From positions 14,732,501 to 14,796,500 of the forward strand of contig CM076960.1 of the NCBI GenBank assembly GCA_039566865.1: a DNA stretch of 64,000 bases, read 5' to 3'. Source of the stretch: Aurelia coerulea. Taxonomy: Eukaryota > Cnidaria > Scyphozoa > Semaeostomeae > Ulmaridae. Position 1 is the first letter of the stretch. Each line of letters begins with the position of its first letter. Below the pieces are notes generated by a model. It saw nothing but the letters and a program-made list of their open reading frames with translations, did not search any database and was not told the origin of the DNA. Made by a program: the position numbers and the translations under genes. This document shows positions 12,361 through 25,744 of the stretch, one piece after another.

Positions 12361-13468
12361 CTTGTGCTCTTAAAAGAAGGTTTCTTTCTTTTAAGTTGTT
12401 GCAAGGTTTAGACATGTAGCTCAAGTACCTTTAAGTAATATGATACAGGAAACAAAGAATATGTGTGTTGTAAATTGAGGAATGTGGTAGATCAACTATT
12501 TATTCACAAGCATGATGCAAAGAAAATATAACAAAAAAGATGAAACCACGCAGGTTTTTCCAAGAATTTTTTAAAAGCTCAAATTAGTGTGAATCTTGAA
12601 TTCCGAATCTAGAATTAGTGTGAATCTTGATTTGAATTCCGGACCTTGAATTTGTGAATCTTGAATTCCGGATTCAGACAGGGTCCATAGTGGAATCGGC
12701 GTATGTTACGTCACAGATGTGTGGCGTACAGCCTCTTCCTCTTTTTTACACTGGCGTATTTCTTCATTCTCCAAGAATGCTTGGCGTAAAATTTAGTATT
12801 CAAAGCATCAAAATCTGTGGTTCTTTATACTCCAAGAATAGTTAGCACATTCTCCTGGCCTAACAAAGAGACCAGTGCTTGGCGCTAAAACCGCAACTTT
12901 ACTTTGTCTTCACTGACACCTGCACTGCTGTGAAATCAGGATGTTTAGTCATGAGGATTTCACCACTGTTTTGCCTGTGATTATTGACTGGCTGGGCGTG
13001 CCATACATACTCACTTATCTGATGCCCGCGCTGGAGAAACACCAAGTCGTCTTACATTATATGTATTTATTTCAAGTGTGACCTAATAAAATCAATGTAT
13101 GGTATTTCCCACCCATATTTTCGTCCAAGCAATCATTTTTGCTCTTCTGACAAATAGTTATATTATACTGTATATCATTAATTAGTTTAGTCTAGCATAA
13201 AATTGGCCAGTTGAAATTTAGCAATGAATACCTCATAACTGTTGAAAGTTCCTTTGGTGATAGCGTCATCTTGCCTCATCTAATTCAGTCTTCTTTTGCT
13301 AGAAATACATGAAGGCAGAAATATGGCCTATCTGGTCATGGGCCTAGCGCACCTTAACAACAACAACAACATTACAACATGCGCTTCCATTTTGTTCCAT
13401 CCTCCTGCCCAAACAGAGGCTGGAAGGCAAGCCCACCAAACATTTTGCCCTTTTGGCTCCCAAATCTA
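12361..13468. other. Intergenic stretch, no gene seen
   Basis: 12575-12680 holds three imperfect copies of GTGAATCTTGAATTCCG. Near 12700-12730 GTTACGTCACAGATGTGTGGC resembles sequence at 24180-24290. Around 12876-12950 GTGCTTGGCGCTAAAACCGC resembles 16445-16475, perhaps tails of one SINE family. Confidence 0.4.
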
Positions 13469-13548
13469 CCCTGGGTACCAGAGCTCAAAATTAGAAGGAA
13501 ATTGAATTTGTTTTTATCTCTTTATTTTTTTGGCTCTGTTAGCCAGGG
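13469..13548. mobile_element. CCCTGGG-family MITE, copy 1 (80 bp)
   Basis: TIR CCCTGGGTACCAGAG at the left, mirrored as CTCTGTTAGCCAGGG at the right, with TA on both sides (13467-13468, 13549-13550). Other copies lie at 28258-28396 and 36765-36916. Non-coding. Confidence 0.7.
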
Positions 13549-14160
13549 TAGCGTGTGCAGTACAACAGATTGCTTACATCTGTTGGGAGATATTTGAAAA
13601 GTTCCATAAAATGAAATTTTATTGAAGTCGCGGTGGAGGTGGTACATTTTAAAACCCAATTCATGATCGAACTTAAATTTCTTAAGATTGAAATGTTTCT
13701 TTCTTTTAACAGTGCATCAACATCCACAAGTTTTGGGCTGTTAATTCCAGACATTGCAAGTGTCACCGACTTCAAGGGAAAGATTTCATTTCGGATTCTT
13801 AAACTATTGTCGCAACTCTTTAGCTACTTGTAAGAAACATTACTGCTAAGCTTACCAGTAATGAGGCTACATTTTAGCCATACTATTTACAAGGGAGGAG
13901 TATTTGAAGGGACGTCCACACGTATCCGGTTATTTCTGAAAACGCATCTTTTTTATCCGTATGAAAAAGATCCGCGTCCACACAAGGAGCGTTTTCGAAA
14001 ATGTCCCCGTCCCGGTATTATCCTACCTTACACAACTTAGGGTTGGTCTCAGCAAGTTAAATTTCCATAAATTCAAGCATAATTTTAGGGATACAATAAA
14101 CCCGATGTGCCCAACAAACGATCACGGCAAGAAAGGGCAAAATTTCCTTATAGTTTCTAG
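13549..14160. other. Intergenic stretch
   Basis: No gene recognised. 13910-14010 contains GTCCACACGTATCCGG and CGTTTTCGAAAATG. Similar material is at 28215-28250 and, inverted, near 15505-15530 (TACGTGTGGATGTGGCC), suggesting ends of one larger dispersed element. Confidence 0.4.
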
Positions 14161-14590
14161 GTAGGAATCTTGTAGGAAACGGACAGTTTCCACGGGTGTA
14201 CTACGAGGAAATTATGAGGAGACGTCAAATTTCCTCCAACGTTTCCAATGGGGAAAATCATCGGAAAGGAACATTTCCGTTTCCCCACAATTTCCAAATT
14301 CGAGACTTTGCATTTCCGACATGGGGAAACCATGGACAGATCCCTTCTCTAGGTAGGAAATTCGTAGGAAACGGACAGTTTCCCCCAATGTTTTATGACA
14401 AAATTAAGTGGAAATGTGATGTCAAGTTTCCTCTAATGTTTCCATTGGGAAAATTGCCTGAATGGGAAATTTCTTCTTCCCTACAATTTCTAATAAGGAG
14501 ATTCGGCATTTCGGACATTGGGAAACTATGGAGAGATGTCCGATTTAAATGGGAAAACGTAGCAGAAACGTGGGATTTCCTAACTTTTTG
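14161..14590. repeat. Imperfect tandem duplication, about 190-bp unit, TTTCC-rich
   Basis: GTAGGAA followed by CGTAGGAAACGGACAGTTTCC starts near 14161 and again near 14351. Both units continue with matching, diverged sequence. They are studded with GGAAA and TTTCC. A related TTTCC-rich stretch is at about 25620-25745. Confidence 0.65.
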
Positions 14591-15548
14591 TTAAAAATCT
14601 TAGATTCTTACATTTCTTGCTTCTTGGAATACTTTTAAGTAGAACATGAACGCGATTTTACTCAAACAGTCATCATTTTCTCCAACTTTATCCATTCCCG
14701 TTGGCAGAGGGAACAAACTAGAACTTGCCTCGCAATTTCAGTTTAACAGAAGAGTTCAATAATGCAAATATGATAATAATAATCAATCTCTATTTGTCTA
14801 TAACAAATAATAAGTTATCGTCAATCAAATAAACTGCAGGAAATATACTCAATTGTTAGGCCTCTTCCACACGTACATTAGGTTAGTTCCATCTAAATAT
14901 ACCCATTTCAAGCGAAAGATTTATTAAGATGGTGTAAAAAGGGGAACTTCTTTTCGATTTTTCAAACAGTGACCATAATTTGCTCGTCCAAGTACGGTTA
15001 TGTTAAGAAACTTATCAATATATTATCTACCTCAATTTGTGGGATTTCGTCCAAACAAGTTGAATTTATCATTTTCAGATCGTCGGACAGTGGAAAATAT
15101 TTTCACACAGATTTCGGATAACATATTTCTCAGATTTTCGGGCTTTGCCATTGCATAAGATTTCAGATCATACTTCGGATACAAGGAGAAAGGAACGACT
15201 TTTTGGACTCTATTGAAACATGTTAGCGGATTTTTCTGAACCTTTGGTCGAATTTCGTTATTCCTCAATTTCATTTCGCTTGAAGACAATAAGGATGGGG
15301 GCTTGTTTTGAGTGGGTGCTGGAAAAATAGAAATATGGTAATTCACGAATTTTCCCTGTCCCTGTTCCAACACTGTATACTAACTAGAATCTCCGGAATC
15401 TTCAGGGTCTACGAGGGCACATCATTAATGCATGCTTGCCCATAGCAGATATGGGTCATGTTTTTCATCGATGCATTTTCATATTGATGCGTTTTCAAAT
15501 GCACCTGGTACGTGTGGATGTGGCCTTAGCCATATGAGTCTACTGTTA
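14591..15548. other. Intergenic stretch, no gene seen
   Basis: AT-rich. The longest frame (minus 15032-15373) has no family resemblance I can name. ATGCATGCTTG and GATGCATTTTC motifs and the CACACGTAC / GTACGTGTGG pair at 14870 and 15508 may be the ends of a MITE of about 650 bp. Confidence 0.4.
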
Positions 15549-16265
15549 AGTCCGCACTAGGGCTGTCCAAATGAAAGATTTTAAGTATTCGAATATTCGG
15601 TGCTAATTTTACCGAATATTCGGTTATTCGGCGAATAGGGGCGTGGCTAGGGCGTGGTTCAAAGAAGTTTAAAATGTTGGTAGTATGGCATAGATCAATC
15701 AATGTATGGCAAATTCTCTTATCACCTTAGGTCCAGCTACAGTGCTACAGCCTGCTAGGGGATAACCAAATGAAGCTTGCCTGCATGCACGCAGGCTAAA
15801 TAAAGCTTGCTACATCACATTATTGTGCTTCAGTTATTCACCCATAAAATAGCAATACAATAGAGTAAAGCAGAGGAATACAACAGTCTGACAATACCTC
15901 ATTGTTTTACACAATAATGTCCTTACCACTGCCCCTTGTCTCGCTATCCGCCTACTGTCTAGACAAGACAGTTTGATCCATTCAATCAGTCATACTATTC
16001 GCAATATTCGCAATATTCGCTTGTCAGTCTATTCGGATTATTCGCTATGTCAACCTATTCGGTTTCTTTGACTGATCATTTTGCATTCCAACCAGTCGAC
16101 TAGTCATACTATCCGAATAATCGATATATTCGACTGGTCATTCAATCCGAATAATCGTACTATTCGGACTATTCGGTTGGCAGCGAATAATCGTTTCGCT
16201 TCACTGCTATTCGAATAGTGATCAGATAACCGAATAGCGATTATTCGACCTTCGGTGGACAGGCC
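15549..16265. mobile_element. hAT-like non-autonomous element rich in ATTCG motifs
   Basis: The left end TAGGGCTGTCCA mirrors the right end TGGACAGGCCTA. Both subterminal parts are packed with ATTCGG, ATTCGA and CCGAATA motifs (15585-15650 and 15985-16250). The end sequence and the dense subterminal motif are typical of hAT MITEs. An 8-bp target duplication is not evident, so the class is tentative. No coding capacity. Confidence 0.6.
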
Positions 16266-16304
16266 TACAGTGACGATCTAATTCAAAACTTGCAGCCAAA
16301 ATTA

Positions 16305-16400
16305 AAGGTGTTGTGGTGCAGTGGAGTAATCCTCTGATTATGCAAGCAGAACAGTCAAGCAGATAGGGTTCAATGCCCAGTAGGGCGCCGTGACAAGGGG
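16305..16400 (+). repeat. Possible tRNA-derived SINE head
   Basis: TGGTGCAGTGG at 16320 fits a pol III A box. GGTTCAATGCC at 16368 fits a B box at normal spacing. No complete cloverleaf is convincing, so this is not a functional tRNA. The following GCGTTTGGTGCTAGAAC (about 16440) has a counterpart at about 12880. Confidence 0.35.
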
Positions 16401-17849
16401 TCGTGGACTTGATTAGCACTTAGCTACTTCTGTGATTCCAGCGTTTGGTGCTAGAACTGCAACTTCTATTGAAGCAAGATAGCAACAAAAACGTGCAATA
16501 AAAAGATCAGTAATGGGACAAAGTTGATACATACAAATTTTTCAGCAAAAACCTACTGGTATTGGTCAAAAGTATGATGATTGCCCCAGTGTAACATGCC
16601 CACCCTTGGACTCAATCTATGTACAGAGTGTATCCCAAAAAAGCTTTGTGCAGTCTGTCTGCACCACATTGTTGCAATCAATTGTCTGTAGTTTATTCAA
16701 ATAAGGTTTCATATGCTAAGCCTTTCCTGCAAAAAATGTTCAGAAAGAAAAAACAACTGAAATCACAGCTCTTGGACAGCAGGTGGGACACAGTACTTTT
16801 AGGACACTTTTGGTGGATTTTATCGATTCTTGCTATCATGGATTGAAGCATTTGAAAAGCCGAACAATGCAATGATAACATTTTATACCACAACTTGCAT
16901 CAAACTTCATCAGCACCTGACTACTACTATTCTCTGTACTACTTCTGCCAATGATGCAATTCAATCAGTTCATTTTCATTGTTCCCAAAATTTACCAAAG
17001 GCATTCCCAACATTTTTCACCAGACATCAGTTCTTCATTGACATCCATACGAATAAGTATTTTCTGGAGCAGCATATGCTTGCTTGTTGCTCCAACAGCT
17101 GAAAACAAAAGAACAGCTTTCTTGATGCAAAGACCCTACAGGCACAAAATACAGCAGCTAGTAAATCATTTCAAAGAAAAGATAAAAACTGAAAGTTTTT
17201 GTATTGATCAAAGTGATACTAATGCTGTGCAATCATTAAACAACCTCTTGTGCAACATGTGTTGCTATTATCTTTTGATGATAGATAGGTGCCAGTACTG
17301 AATATGTACTTAAAACACAGGTACTTAAGACTTTTGCCCGTACTTTTAAATCAACTCATAAAATGTTACAATCTTTCCATTTGTAAACTTGCATAATACC
17401 ATATCTGTACATTTGTTTTGTTGAAAAGAACAACCCTAAGTGAGTGATGATGAACTAAGGTAAGAGACACTTGTTGCAAAACCTTTTAACTGGTTGTGCT
17501 TTAAAAGCAATCTCTCCCCTATTGTTCTGACCTTGGTTACTGCTTTATTTACCTTATTTACACTGCAGCTAAATTCATGCATCACTAAGTCTCTATAACC
17601 CTAATTTCTTTGGATAAAGCGAATTAACACCAACTTCTGGAATATACAATAGAGATCTTTATCAGTTTTATTTTCATTCATCAAAGGGGACCGATTGCCT
17701 TTAAAGCAATGAATTATATCTATTTATTTTGTTATTTAAAAAGTTTTTAATTGTCTCTGCAGGCAAATAAATTTCAAGAAGTTGTATGCATATACATCAA
17801 TAAGTAGGTATTCAAAAATCAACTAAGAACAACGAAGAATGATATAGGA
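16401..17849. other. Intergenic stretch, no gene seen
   Basis: 16592-16611 is a right end of the family found at 7801-8520. The rest is AT-rich with no supported coding region. Confidence 0.4.
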
Positions 17850-19772
17850 TATTTACAAAGGATTCAAAGAAAAATGTGTGAACTTGGTCCAGTGTATGAT
17901 TTATCCTGGCATGTGAAAGTGAGAACATATTTCTGTCTCACCCAGTATCAAAATGAGTATAGCTCCTGTGTGACTTCATTGCCTCAGAACCATGGGGATC
18001 AGTATCATATCAGGACGAAAATGATGGGAAATTTCTACATCAAAGTCTTCAATTCAAAATTTTCAAAAATATGCTTCTTCCATTTCTGTACCCTTCCAGC
18101 TTCCAAGATGTTTCAGACTAATCAATTAATGTCCACGATAAGGTGCTTCAATGTTATAATACTCAAATATAAGGAATAGCAAATTAAAGGGAATTTGAAC
18201 TAACCTGTTTCTCCTTGCTTTGCATTTACAATTTGACAGGAGCTTGGAGGAAGGAAAAAGAACAGTTTATCTGTAACCAACTCAAGAATACAAAAAATGA
18301 AAATGAAAATTGGACGATGCTACTTGCATGGTTGAAAACAAATTGCTATGATCGCTGACCACTTGAACAAGTTCGTGCATTCAAGACGCAGAACTGTTTC
18401 ACATATATTCAAAACTAAGAATAGAAATTGAAAATATGCTGGTCTAGCGCTCCACTCTTTCTCTCAACCACAAACGAAAATTTTAAGTATGAAATTATGA
18501 TCTTACCCGCTTTTCTCCTCAACCCTCTTAACTCTTCATGACGTCAGCAATTGAAGCTAGAGTGCTATGACTAAAGAGAACAAGTTAGAAACTCCAACTT
18601 CTGAAAAATGTCATGAAAATTTAAAATAGCAACCAGAATGATCATGTGAGCAAATCTATGAACTTTTGTCATTGAAGTAACCAGGAGATAAAGATAAAAT
18701 TGTCAGTTTTGAAAAGGAAGGAGTTCCTGCGTGATGGTTTTGGTAGAAGTTAAATTTTGAAATAGCAGTTCATGAATTGCAGCATTATTTGGGTTGCTGT
18801 TATCCTTCAGCTACACAAAAAAACGAGTATAACTCCTGTGCAACATCAATGAGTCAGAAGCAGCTAATTATCCTATCAAGATGAAAGGGATAGGATATTT
18901 GTTATAAATAGATACATGAAAGTCTTCAAACCAAACTTTTCTACAGGTTTCTTCCTTTTTTCTGTACCCTGTTAGCTTTCAAGACATTTCAGACAAATCA
19001 ATTAATGTTCACAATAAGGTGCTTCAATGTTTAGATATCAGATCTTAGGAAAAGCAAATTAAAGGTAGTTGAACTAACTGGTTTCTCCTTTTTTTGCAAT
19101 TTCAACTTGACAGGAGCTAGGAGGAAGAAAAATAACAGGTCATTTGTAACTAAGTCAAGAAATTAAAGTGGTAACTGGAAGATATTACTTGCATGGTTGC
19201 ATGGTTGAAAACAAATTGCTATGAGCGCTGACCACTTGAACAAGTTCGTGCATTCAAGACGCAGAACTGTTTCACATATATTCAAAACTAAGAATAGAAA
19301 TTGAAAATATGCTGGTCTAGCGTTCAGCCCTTTGTCTCAACCACCAGCAAAAATTTAATACTTGAAATTATGATCTTACCCGTTTTTCTCCTTTGCCCTC
19401 ATTTGACTCTTCCTGACAACAGCAATTGAAGCTAGAGTGCTATGGTGAAAGAGAACGAGTTAGAAACTCACATCATCTGAAAACATGCAATAAAGATTTA
19501 AACATAGCAGATAGAATGATCATGGGAGCAAGTCTATGAATTTTTGCCATTAAATAACCTGGAGACCAAAATAAAAATTTCAGTTTTGACAATGAAAGTG
19601 ATTCCCTGTATGATGGTTTCTCAAGTTACTTTTTGAAATAGCAGTTCATGAATTCAAGCATAAACAAAAAAAGGTGTTTGCTTGATTCAGTTTAAAACTT
19701 AGTATCACCAGAAGTTATGATGCAAAAAAAGCAAAAGTCAATATTTCTTCAAATACAAAAGTAACACGTTAA
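17850..19772. repeat. Two tandem copies of an 873-bp unit
   Basis: GAACAAGTTCGTGCATTC occurs at 18365 and 19238, 873 bp apart. Long flanking matches on both sides include GTATAACTCCTGTG-type sequence, an AATTTGACAGGAGCT segment and CTAGAGTGCTATG. A third, partial copy follows the TTAA element at 24039-24570. Copies are diverged by substitutions and small indels. No open frame is conserved between them, so coding is unlikely. Confidence 0.75.
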
Positions 19773-21494
19773 ACCAGGGATAAATAGTAGGGATGCGAAA
19801 CGCGCATTGAGCTGCATAGCGCGATCATGAATGCGCGACCTTTGGTCCCCTGTGGTGTTGACAGTGAAGATCAAGATGGACGGATCCGAAAGCTCGAGTA
19901 GCAGCGCTGGCAGTAAATGATCGTGGATTCGTATCTAAAGGTAAGGATTTGTTCAACTTTTCTGTTTTTTAAGTGCTGTAGAGCTTGTTTTTTGTTTTTG
20001 TATAGTTTTTGACAGGTTTTGATGCCCAGATCGTTGTTTTGTGGAACTATTTTGTTTGCATCATTTTAGGCCAAAGAATACATCTCAGCTTTGCCGATCA
20101 CGCTTTGCTAAAAAAATCGACTTCCCCGTGTGATCCCGTCTTTCAGTGTTTGATATTTACATTGGGGATGTCCTTATGAGTATTTTTATTGCAAAACATT
20201 TTTGAGCTACGTTGAGCTGTGTGTGTGCGATCGCTTTTTCTGGAGGGCCTACCTTCCACTGTAAACCAAAATACAAATCGGCAGCTGATTCAAAGCACGT
20301 TTCATAGTTTGGCGGTCTGGGACGAGTAATGAATGGCATCCCATTGCAGTGCAACTACCTCAAACTTTTTTTATGAAACCAACTTTATATCAGCCACAGA
20401 AAATGCTAAAAGAGATGATATAGGATGTGTTTGGTAGAGTTCTACAATCAGGCTTTACAAGCCCTTAACCCTTATAAAATGTTTTCAGGCCAAGAAACTT
20501 ACTTGCAAGTGGAAGAACAACATTCAATATTTTGAGATGTAAGTGAAAAGATATGTAAGGATGGAAAGTGAAGAAGAAACTCCAATCATCGTTAGAAACC
20601 TCTATGGAAGGAATGGCTCCTGCACCGGACATGTCCGGTGGACAGAGCACTTAGTTTCTATAGTTTTCATTGTTCTATCGGCGCAATATCCGGCGCACGA
20701 AAATTCAACTTTCCATACAGGGTTAGAAAGAGAGAGAGAGGGAATAAAGAGATTACATAGGATAAATCTACTTTGAGAAAAAAGCTGCATTTTTGACACA
20801 CAGGTTACATCACATCACATGTGCATCTTATTTTGGATTTGCTACCATATGTGTTGTGTTGATAGAGTAGTCTGTGCCATATGTACTGTCAATGCTGTAC
20901 ATGACAAATAAAGAGTTTATTGTTGACAGAAACCACTAATCTTTCAGGAATTTTATCGCAACCCTTATCTTTGAATGATGCTCCTTGCCAGTTTGCATTC
21001 TTTGTAGTCCGCTGGGAACGTCTTCCCCAGCCCACTTTGACTGCTTCCAGCCACACCCGACCCATAACTTTTGTAAAAGTGCTACCCGCGATAGTTTGTC
21101 TATATGACCGATAAATCACTGGTTCATTATTTCCTTACGCAGTCTTAGTACTCCCAACCTTCAGAGAGATGCACCAGAATGTATTTTAGAATGAGCTTCC
21201 CCGCTCCAAAATCAAAGAATGCAACTTGGTCTCCTCACTAGATTTATTAATTTCCTTTTATAGATTCACAGAGTATATGGATTCACAGAGTTGAAAATGC
21301 ATATCAGCTCCAATGACTTTGTGAGAGAAATGGCAAGCTACATCATTCCAAAGGGAATTAGCCAAGACTGTATAGTCATTGTTTTCATTAGTTCAGTGGC
21401 AGATGTGTGATGGCAACACAAATATTACTGCTCATAGTTCTGGTTATAATTTAAATGGCATTTTACCCCTAAAGGCTTCTCACCGTGTTTCAGG

Positions 21495-21705
21495 TATTCA
21501 GACAAGTTATGATTTATCATAACCATGATTGTAGGGGAAGATAAAGTTTGGGGGGGGGGGGCTGCCCTTCAAAAAATCCATTGTTGACAAAAATTTGGCC
21601 TGACTTAAGCTGGATTTCTGCCCGATTTTGGCCAATTTTTGCAAATTTTTCCAACGTTGGAGGGCTACAGCCCCCCAGCCTTCTGTCTCCTACGCCTATG
21701 ATCAT
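21495..21705. repeat. G-run element with inverted ends
   Basis: TTATGATTTATCATAACCATGATTGTAGG at the left and CCTACGCCTATGATCATAA at the right form imperfect inverted ends. Inside are a G run (21548-21560) and GGGCTACAGCCCCCCAGCC. Nested in the TTAA element. It resembles the 50351-50771 type in its G-rich and C-rich ends. Confidence 0.4.
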
Positions 21706-23450
21706 AACTGGCCTGAATACCTAAACAAGGTGAGATGCCTTATTAGTGCTTGTGACATACTCTCTTGCTGTTGAATCATAACCAAAACAAATAGCAAAAG
21801 ATTATGTGAAACAAGACATTAAATTGTCACTATTTGTTTCAAGATCTTTTTGAAATTAAAAATTTGGGACTGGAACACCTTTTGCAGTATTGGTATACTC
21901 TTTGATACAATGTGTAGTAGGAGTCCACATTTCATGTCCATGGTATTCTTGGCATTAAAACTTGATTTGATAGGAAAAAATATTTGAATTGTACATGCAG
22001 CTTCAAGAGAGAAACAAGGGAAGAAATGATATCTACTTGCTGCAATTTCTATCTTCTTTCAACACTCTGAAATAATACACAGTACAGTACTAACATGTAA
22101 CCAATTACTGTTTATACTTGCTTACTTAAAGGAGCTCCGTCTCCAAATGTTGGTCGAAATGGTGATTTTGAATTTTTTTATGGGCAATATCACACAGATG
22201 TTTACCTGTTTTTCCAAAATTAAAGCATCATTTTGAAGATAAATCTTTGTATGTTACAGAGGAAAAAACCAAAAATTCACGTCTTTTACAATTGCTTGGG
22301 TATAAATAGATTTTTAATGAGCACTTTTTGGTGGCTTGGGTGAAGCCACCAAACAAGTTGCAGAAAACAATGGAGAACAATGGCCATATGCAGTGTTTAC
22401 AGATTTGTTTACAGTTTGGTGACGGAGCCCCTTTAACTATAAATAGCTTGCCAGATGAGTTCCTTAACATAGCATACTTGTCTGCTTATGGATTAAAAAG
22501 TAAATAAGGTAAATAGATGTTTGATGACATAAATGTTTAATTCTGACATGTAGATTTTCAGTTTGACTTTGTTAATCCAGGAATCCATTTCATGCACATT
22601 TGTTCCTTTCACTTTTGAAGCTAAAATAGTGAATAGAAGTGTGTAATTAAGTTGTAATTAGGACATTTCACTTCAAAAGGCTACAGTATATTGTAAGCAT
22701 CGTATGAGTTAAAATTGGATTTTGTATGCACTACATGTGAATCTTTTAAAAACTGTGGATAAATGTTGCAAAGATGCTGTATCATTGTTTGTTGTTTGAT
22801 CCTATCAGCCAGTTAAGTCCAAATGGGTTTTGTCTCTTTGACTGCATGTCTTGTACAACATATCATAAAAATGAGATCTGGATGAATGATTCTTTCTGGT
22901 ATGGTTTCAAATCAAATTGAATGTTTATTGTTTAGACTTTACATATCAATTGATTTACCAGATCAAATCATTCATTTTGAAGCTCTAATCTGGTAAAGTG
23001 AAAGGTACAGTATATTATACAGTAGGTGCATACAACAAAACAGAATCCCTAATGACTGCAGGCCTCTTGAAGAAGTATTCTATCCTTGCAACAACATACT
23101 GTATGTGACCCAAACACCAATGTGCACATACAGTTTGTAAGGAATTAGCGTTAGAAACTTTCAGCCAACTGATGTATAAGTTCAAATTTTCCTTATCATT
23201 ATATAGTTGTTGCAGCTTTAAAGAGTCTGTTTCAATCAGTATGTTTGGCACATGTTACCTTTTTGCAGGCAGTTGTTGTTGCCATTTTATGACCCATGAA
23301 AATGTGGATACAATAAAGCAGTGACACACGCAAACATTCTGGTTGCAACTGACTTTAATTTTTTCAACTTAAAACACATCTAACTCTAACTAACATGTGG
23401 AAAAAAGTGCTGTAACTACCTGCCTACTAAGCAAATAACTACCCAGGCCA

Positions 23451-23790
23451 ACCAGAAAAAGTTCTTACTTTTGAAAATTCATAGCACCAAGCGTACTTGT
23501 CGGATTTGCATTGTTCAAATTCTAGTTCAAAGTGGAAAGACCGAAGAATTTTTGTGATTCGGTATAAGTTGTGTGTTTGTACGTGCGGCTACAATAAACG
23601 ATTAATACACAAAGTATCTTTAAATTTAAGCTCAAGGCTATAAACTCATTTACAGATATTTTGCTAGCTAAATTCGACTTTAAAAAAATTTCATGTTTGC
23701 GAAATAGTATGCCTAAAACACGGCTTGAAACACTCGATTGAATCATGAACAAACTTCTCATACAGAACAACAAAGAAAGTACAATTTTTC
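23451..23790 (+). repeat. Diverged arm of the CCGGGTGA foldback family
   Basis: ACCAGAAAAAGTTCTTACTT followed by GAAAATTCATAGCACCA matches the outer arm of the foldback at 52209-52833, and similarity continues for about 300 bp. The opposite arm is not clear. Nested in the TTAA element. Confidence 0.55.
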
Positions 23791-24038
23791 TCGGGTGAGA
23801 GAACTCGTCGACACATACTAAATTCTCACCTTCAGGTCACCCAAAAATCAGCGACAAATCCATTTCTTGTCCCTTTCAAACGACACCATCCTCTTTTCTT
23901 CGCAGCTTCGGTTCGTTGCCAACAGGCTTGCAGCAGTTCACATCGGTTGCTAAGGGCATCATTAAAGCGAGGCTGCATTTATGCTCGCTCGCGCAAAACA
24001 ATTGCGTTTCGCATCCCTACTATTTATCCCTGGGTTAA

Positions 24039-24570
24039 ACATTGAACAAGTTCGTGCATTCAAGACGCAGAACTGTTTCACATATATTCAAAACTAAGAA
24101 TAGAAATTGAGAATATGCTGGTCTAGCGTTCCACTCTTTGTCTCAATCACCCTACAGGGAATCTGGGTGTGCCATGCGCCACAGATCTACGCCAATTCTT
24201 TTGTTCTATTGTTAATTCCATTGCTTAGATTGGGTCTGTGCGCCACAGATGTGTGGCGCACCATACGCCAATTCCAGTCAATCACCAACAAGAGATTTAT
24301 GTTTGAAACTATAATCTTACCCACTTTTCTCCTTCACCCTCTTGACTCTTCTTGAAGTCAGCCATTGAAGCCGGAGTGCTGTGATAAAAGAGAACAAGTT
24401 ACAAACTCACATTACACAGTGTCTTAAAAAATTAATGTAATGAAATTTGAAATATAGCAGCTTGTAGAGTGATAAAGTGGGAGCAAATTTTATGAACTTT
24501 TGTCATTGAAGTAATCGGAAGACCAAGATAAAATGTCAGTTTTGCCAATGAAGGAGTCCCTGTGTGTTTC
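24039..24570. repeat. Third, partial copy of the 873-bp unit
   Basis: GAACAAGTTCGTGCATTC recurs at 24045, followed by the same downstream sequence as at 18365 and 19238. A small inverted repeat with GCGCCACAGATGTGTGGCGC is inserted at about 24165-24290. Confidence 0.7.
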
Positions 24571-25744
24571 TAGTGTTGATTTTTAGAAAATGAATTCTTC
24601 CTTCGAATTCATTTTTGCTCTTGGATGTTCCAATGGCAATGTCGCCTCCCATTCGGGCCTGTGTATCTCGATGTTTCGGCTTTTAGGATGGGAATCTTCC
24701 TTCATAGATAGCTCACACTCTATAGCAACGATGAAATTTCTAAATTCTTTGGAAAGGAAGGTAGAACGGAACATCTTCTCGCACGCCCTGCGCCCGCCAT
24801 TTTCTTTTAGCTGTTTAGGCCATAGTCAAAGAGACGAGATTTTGGTTCAAAAAGACAGACATGCAAAATAAGGAAACTCAACAAACCTGCTCTTAGTCTT
24901 TCTACAGACACTTTTCAATGCTCGAATTGTTGCCTTTTTCCAGAAACAATTTGATTTCATATACTTTCTTGGCTTGATGAGATTGTATACTGGTTGCAGA
25001 GACCTTCTTCTGTCGTTGATCGTCACAGAAAAAGAATGAATTTGGGCGCCAAAATGTCAAATGACATTTTGAACAAAGGGCTCGCGTTGCGGTGCGACCT
25101 CTACGGGGGAGAGATGCGTGAATGGCTGGATGGACGGGAGGGGGGATTCGTGTTGCCAGTGTTGCGGGATGGGGGCTTTCGGTTTCTGTGTCGGTGTCGC
25201 GTTTACATTTACCATCATTTTCATATCTGACCATGTACTAAATTGCATCGTGTCATGAGACCATAAACTCTCGAGTACCGAATGGTAATCCCCACCCTTA
25301 TTAACCATTGAAAAATTGTCTAACGCCCCCCTTTTATAATTCTTGAAAAATTAACATGATATTGAAAATAATTTTTTAATAATTTTACAAATATAAAAAA
25401 GATACGCGTTTAACCAAGAAAAAGGCTATCTACAAATTTGTCTAGCCTCCCGCCGAATGTTCCAATCCCCCTTCCCCTTATATTATCATATCGTACAATT
25501 TCCGAAACCCCGCCCCCTCCCCTAAATTCTCTCACGACCCCTCGTTTATTCGGTTCGAGAGAGTATATATGTGGAATTTCTTCTGTTGGAAATCTTAAAA
25601 ATGTTGAGTGTGAATCTCTTCAACTGGAATTGATCAGAAATTCTGCGTGTACTTTTCCCACAATGGAGATTTATAGGAAACTGTGGGTGCTAATTTCCCT
25701 TTCGGAAACTAATTGGAAATGCGAGAGTCTCCCCACTTAGAAAT
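24571..25744. other. Intergenic stretch, no supported gene
   Basis: 25020-25240 is comparatively GC-rich with CpGs and G runs. Overlapping frames on both strands there (minus 24902-25234, plus 24994-25230) show no family signature. 25610-25745 resembles the TTTCC-rich repeat at 14161-14590. Confidence 0.4.

Larger units (their letters stand above)
19773..24034. mobile_element. 4262-bp TTAA-flanked DNA transposon (piggyBac-like), non-autonomous
   Basis: TTAA flanks both ends (19769-19772, 24035-24038). Terminal inverted repeats of 31 bp (19773-19803 and 24004-24034) match except at the first base; the right-end strand starts CCCAGGGATAAATAG. TTAA targets with CCC termini fit the piggyBac superfamily. 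No transposase frame is present. The interior is long, with several plausible splice sites. One example is a short exon with ATGGACGG at 19874 ending AAAG before GTAAGG at about 19940. Others are AG-flanked segments at about 20069, 20490 and 20948. It may carry a captured or decayed transcription unit that I cannot identify. It interrupts the 873-bp repeat series. Confidence 0.7.

Noticed and set aside
16305..16400. A functional tRNA gene
   Set aside because: A-box and B-box-like motifs exist but no complete acceptor stem or anticodon arm forms. Kept only as a possible SINE.
24902..25234. A 110-codon minus frame as a host gene
   Set aside because: GC-rich region open on several frames of both strands at once, with no conserved motif.
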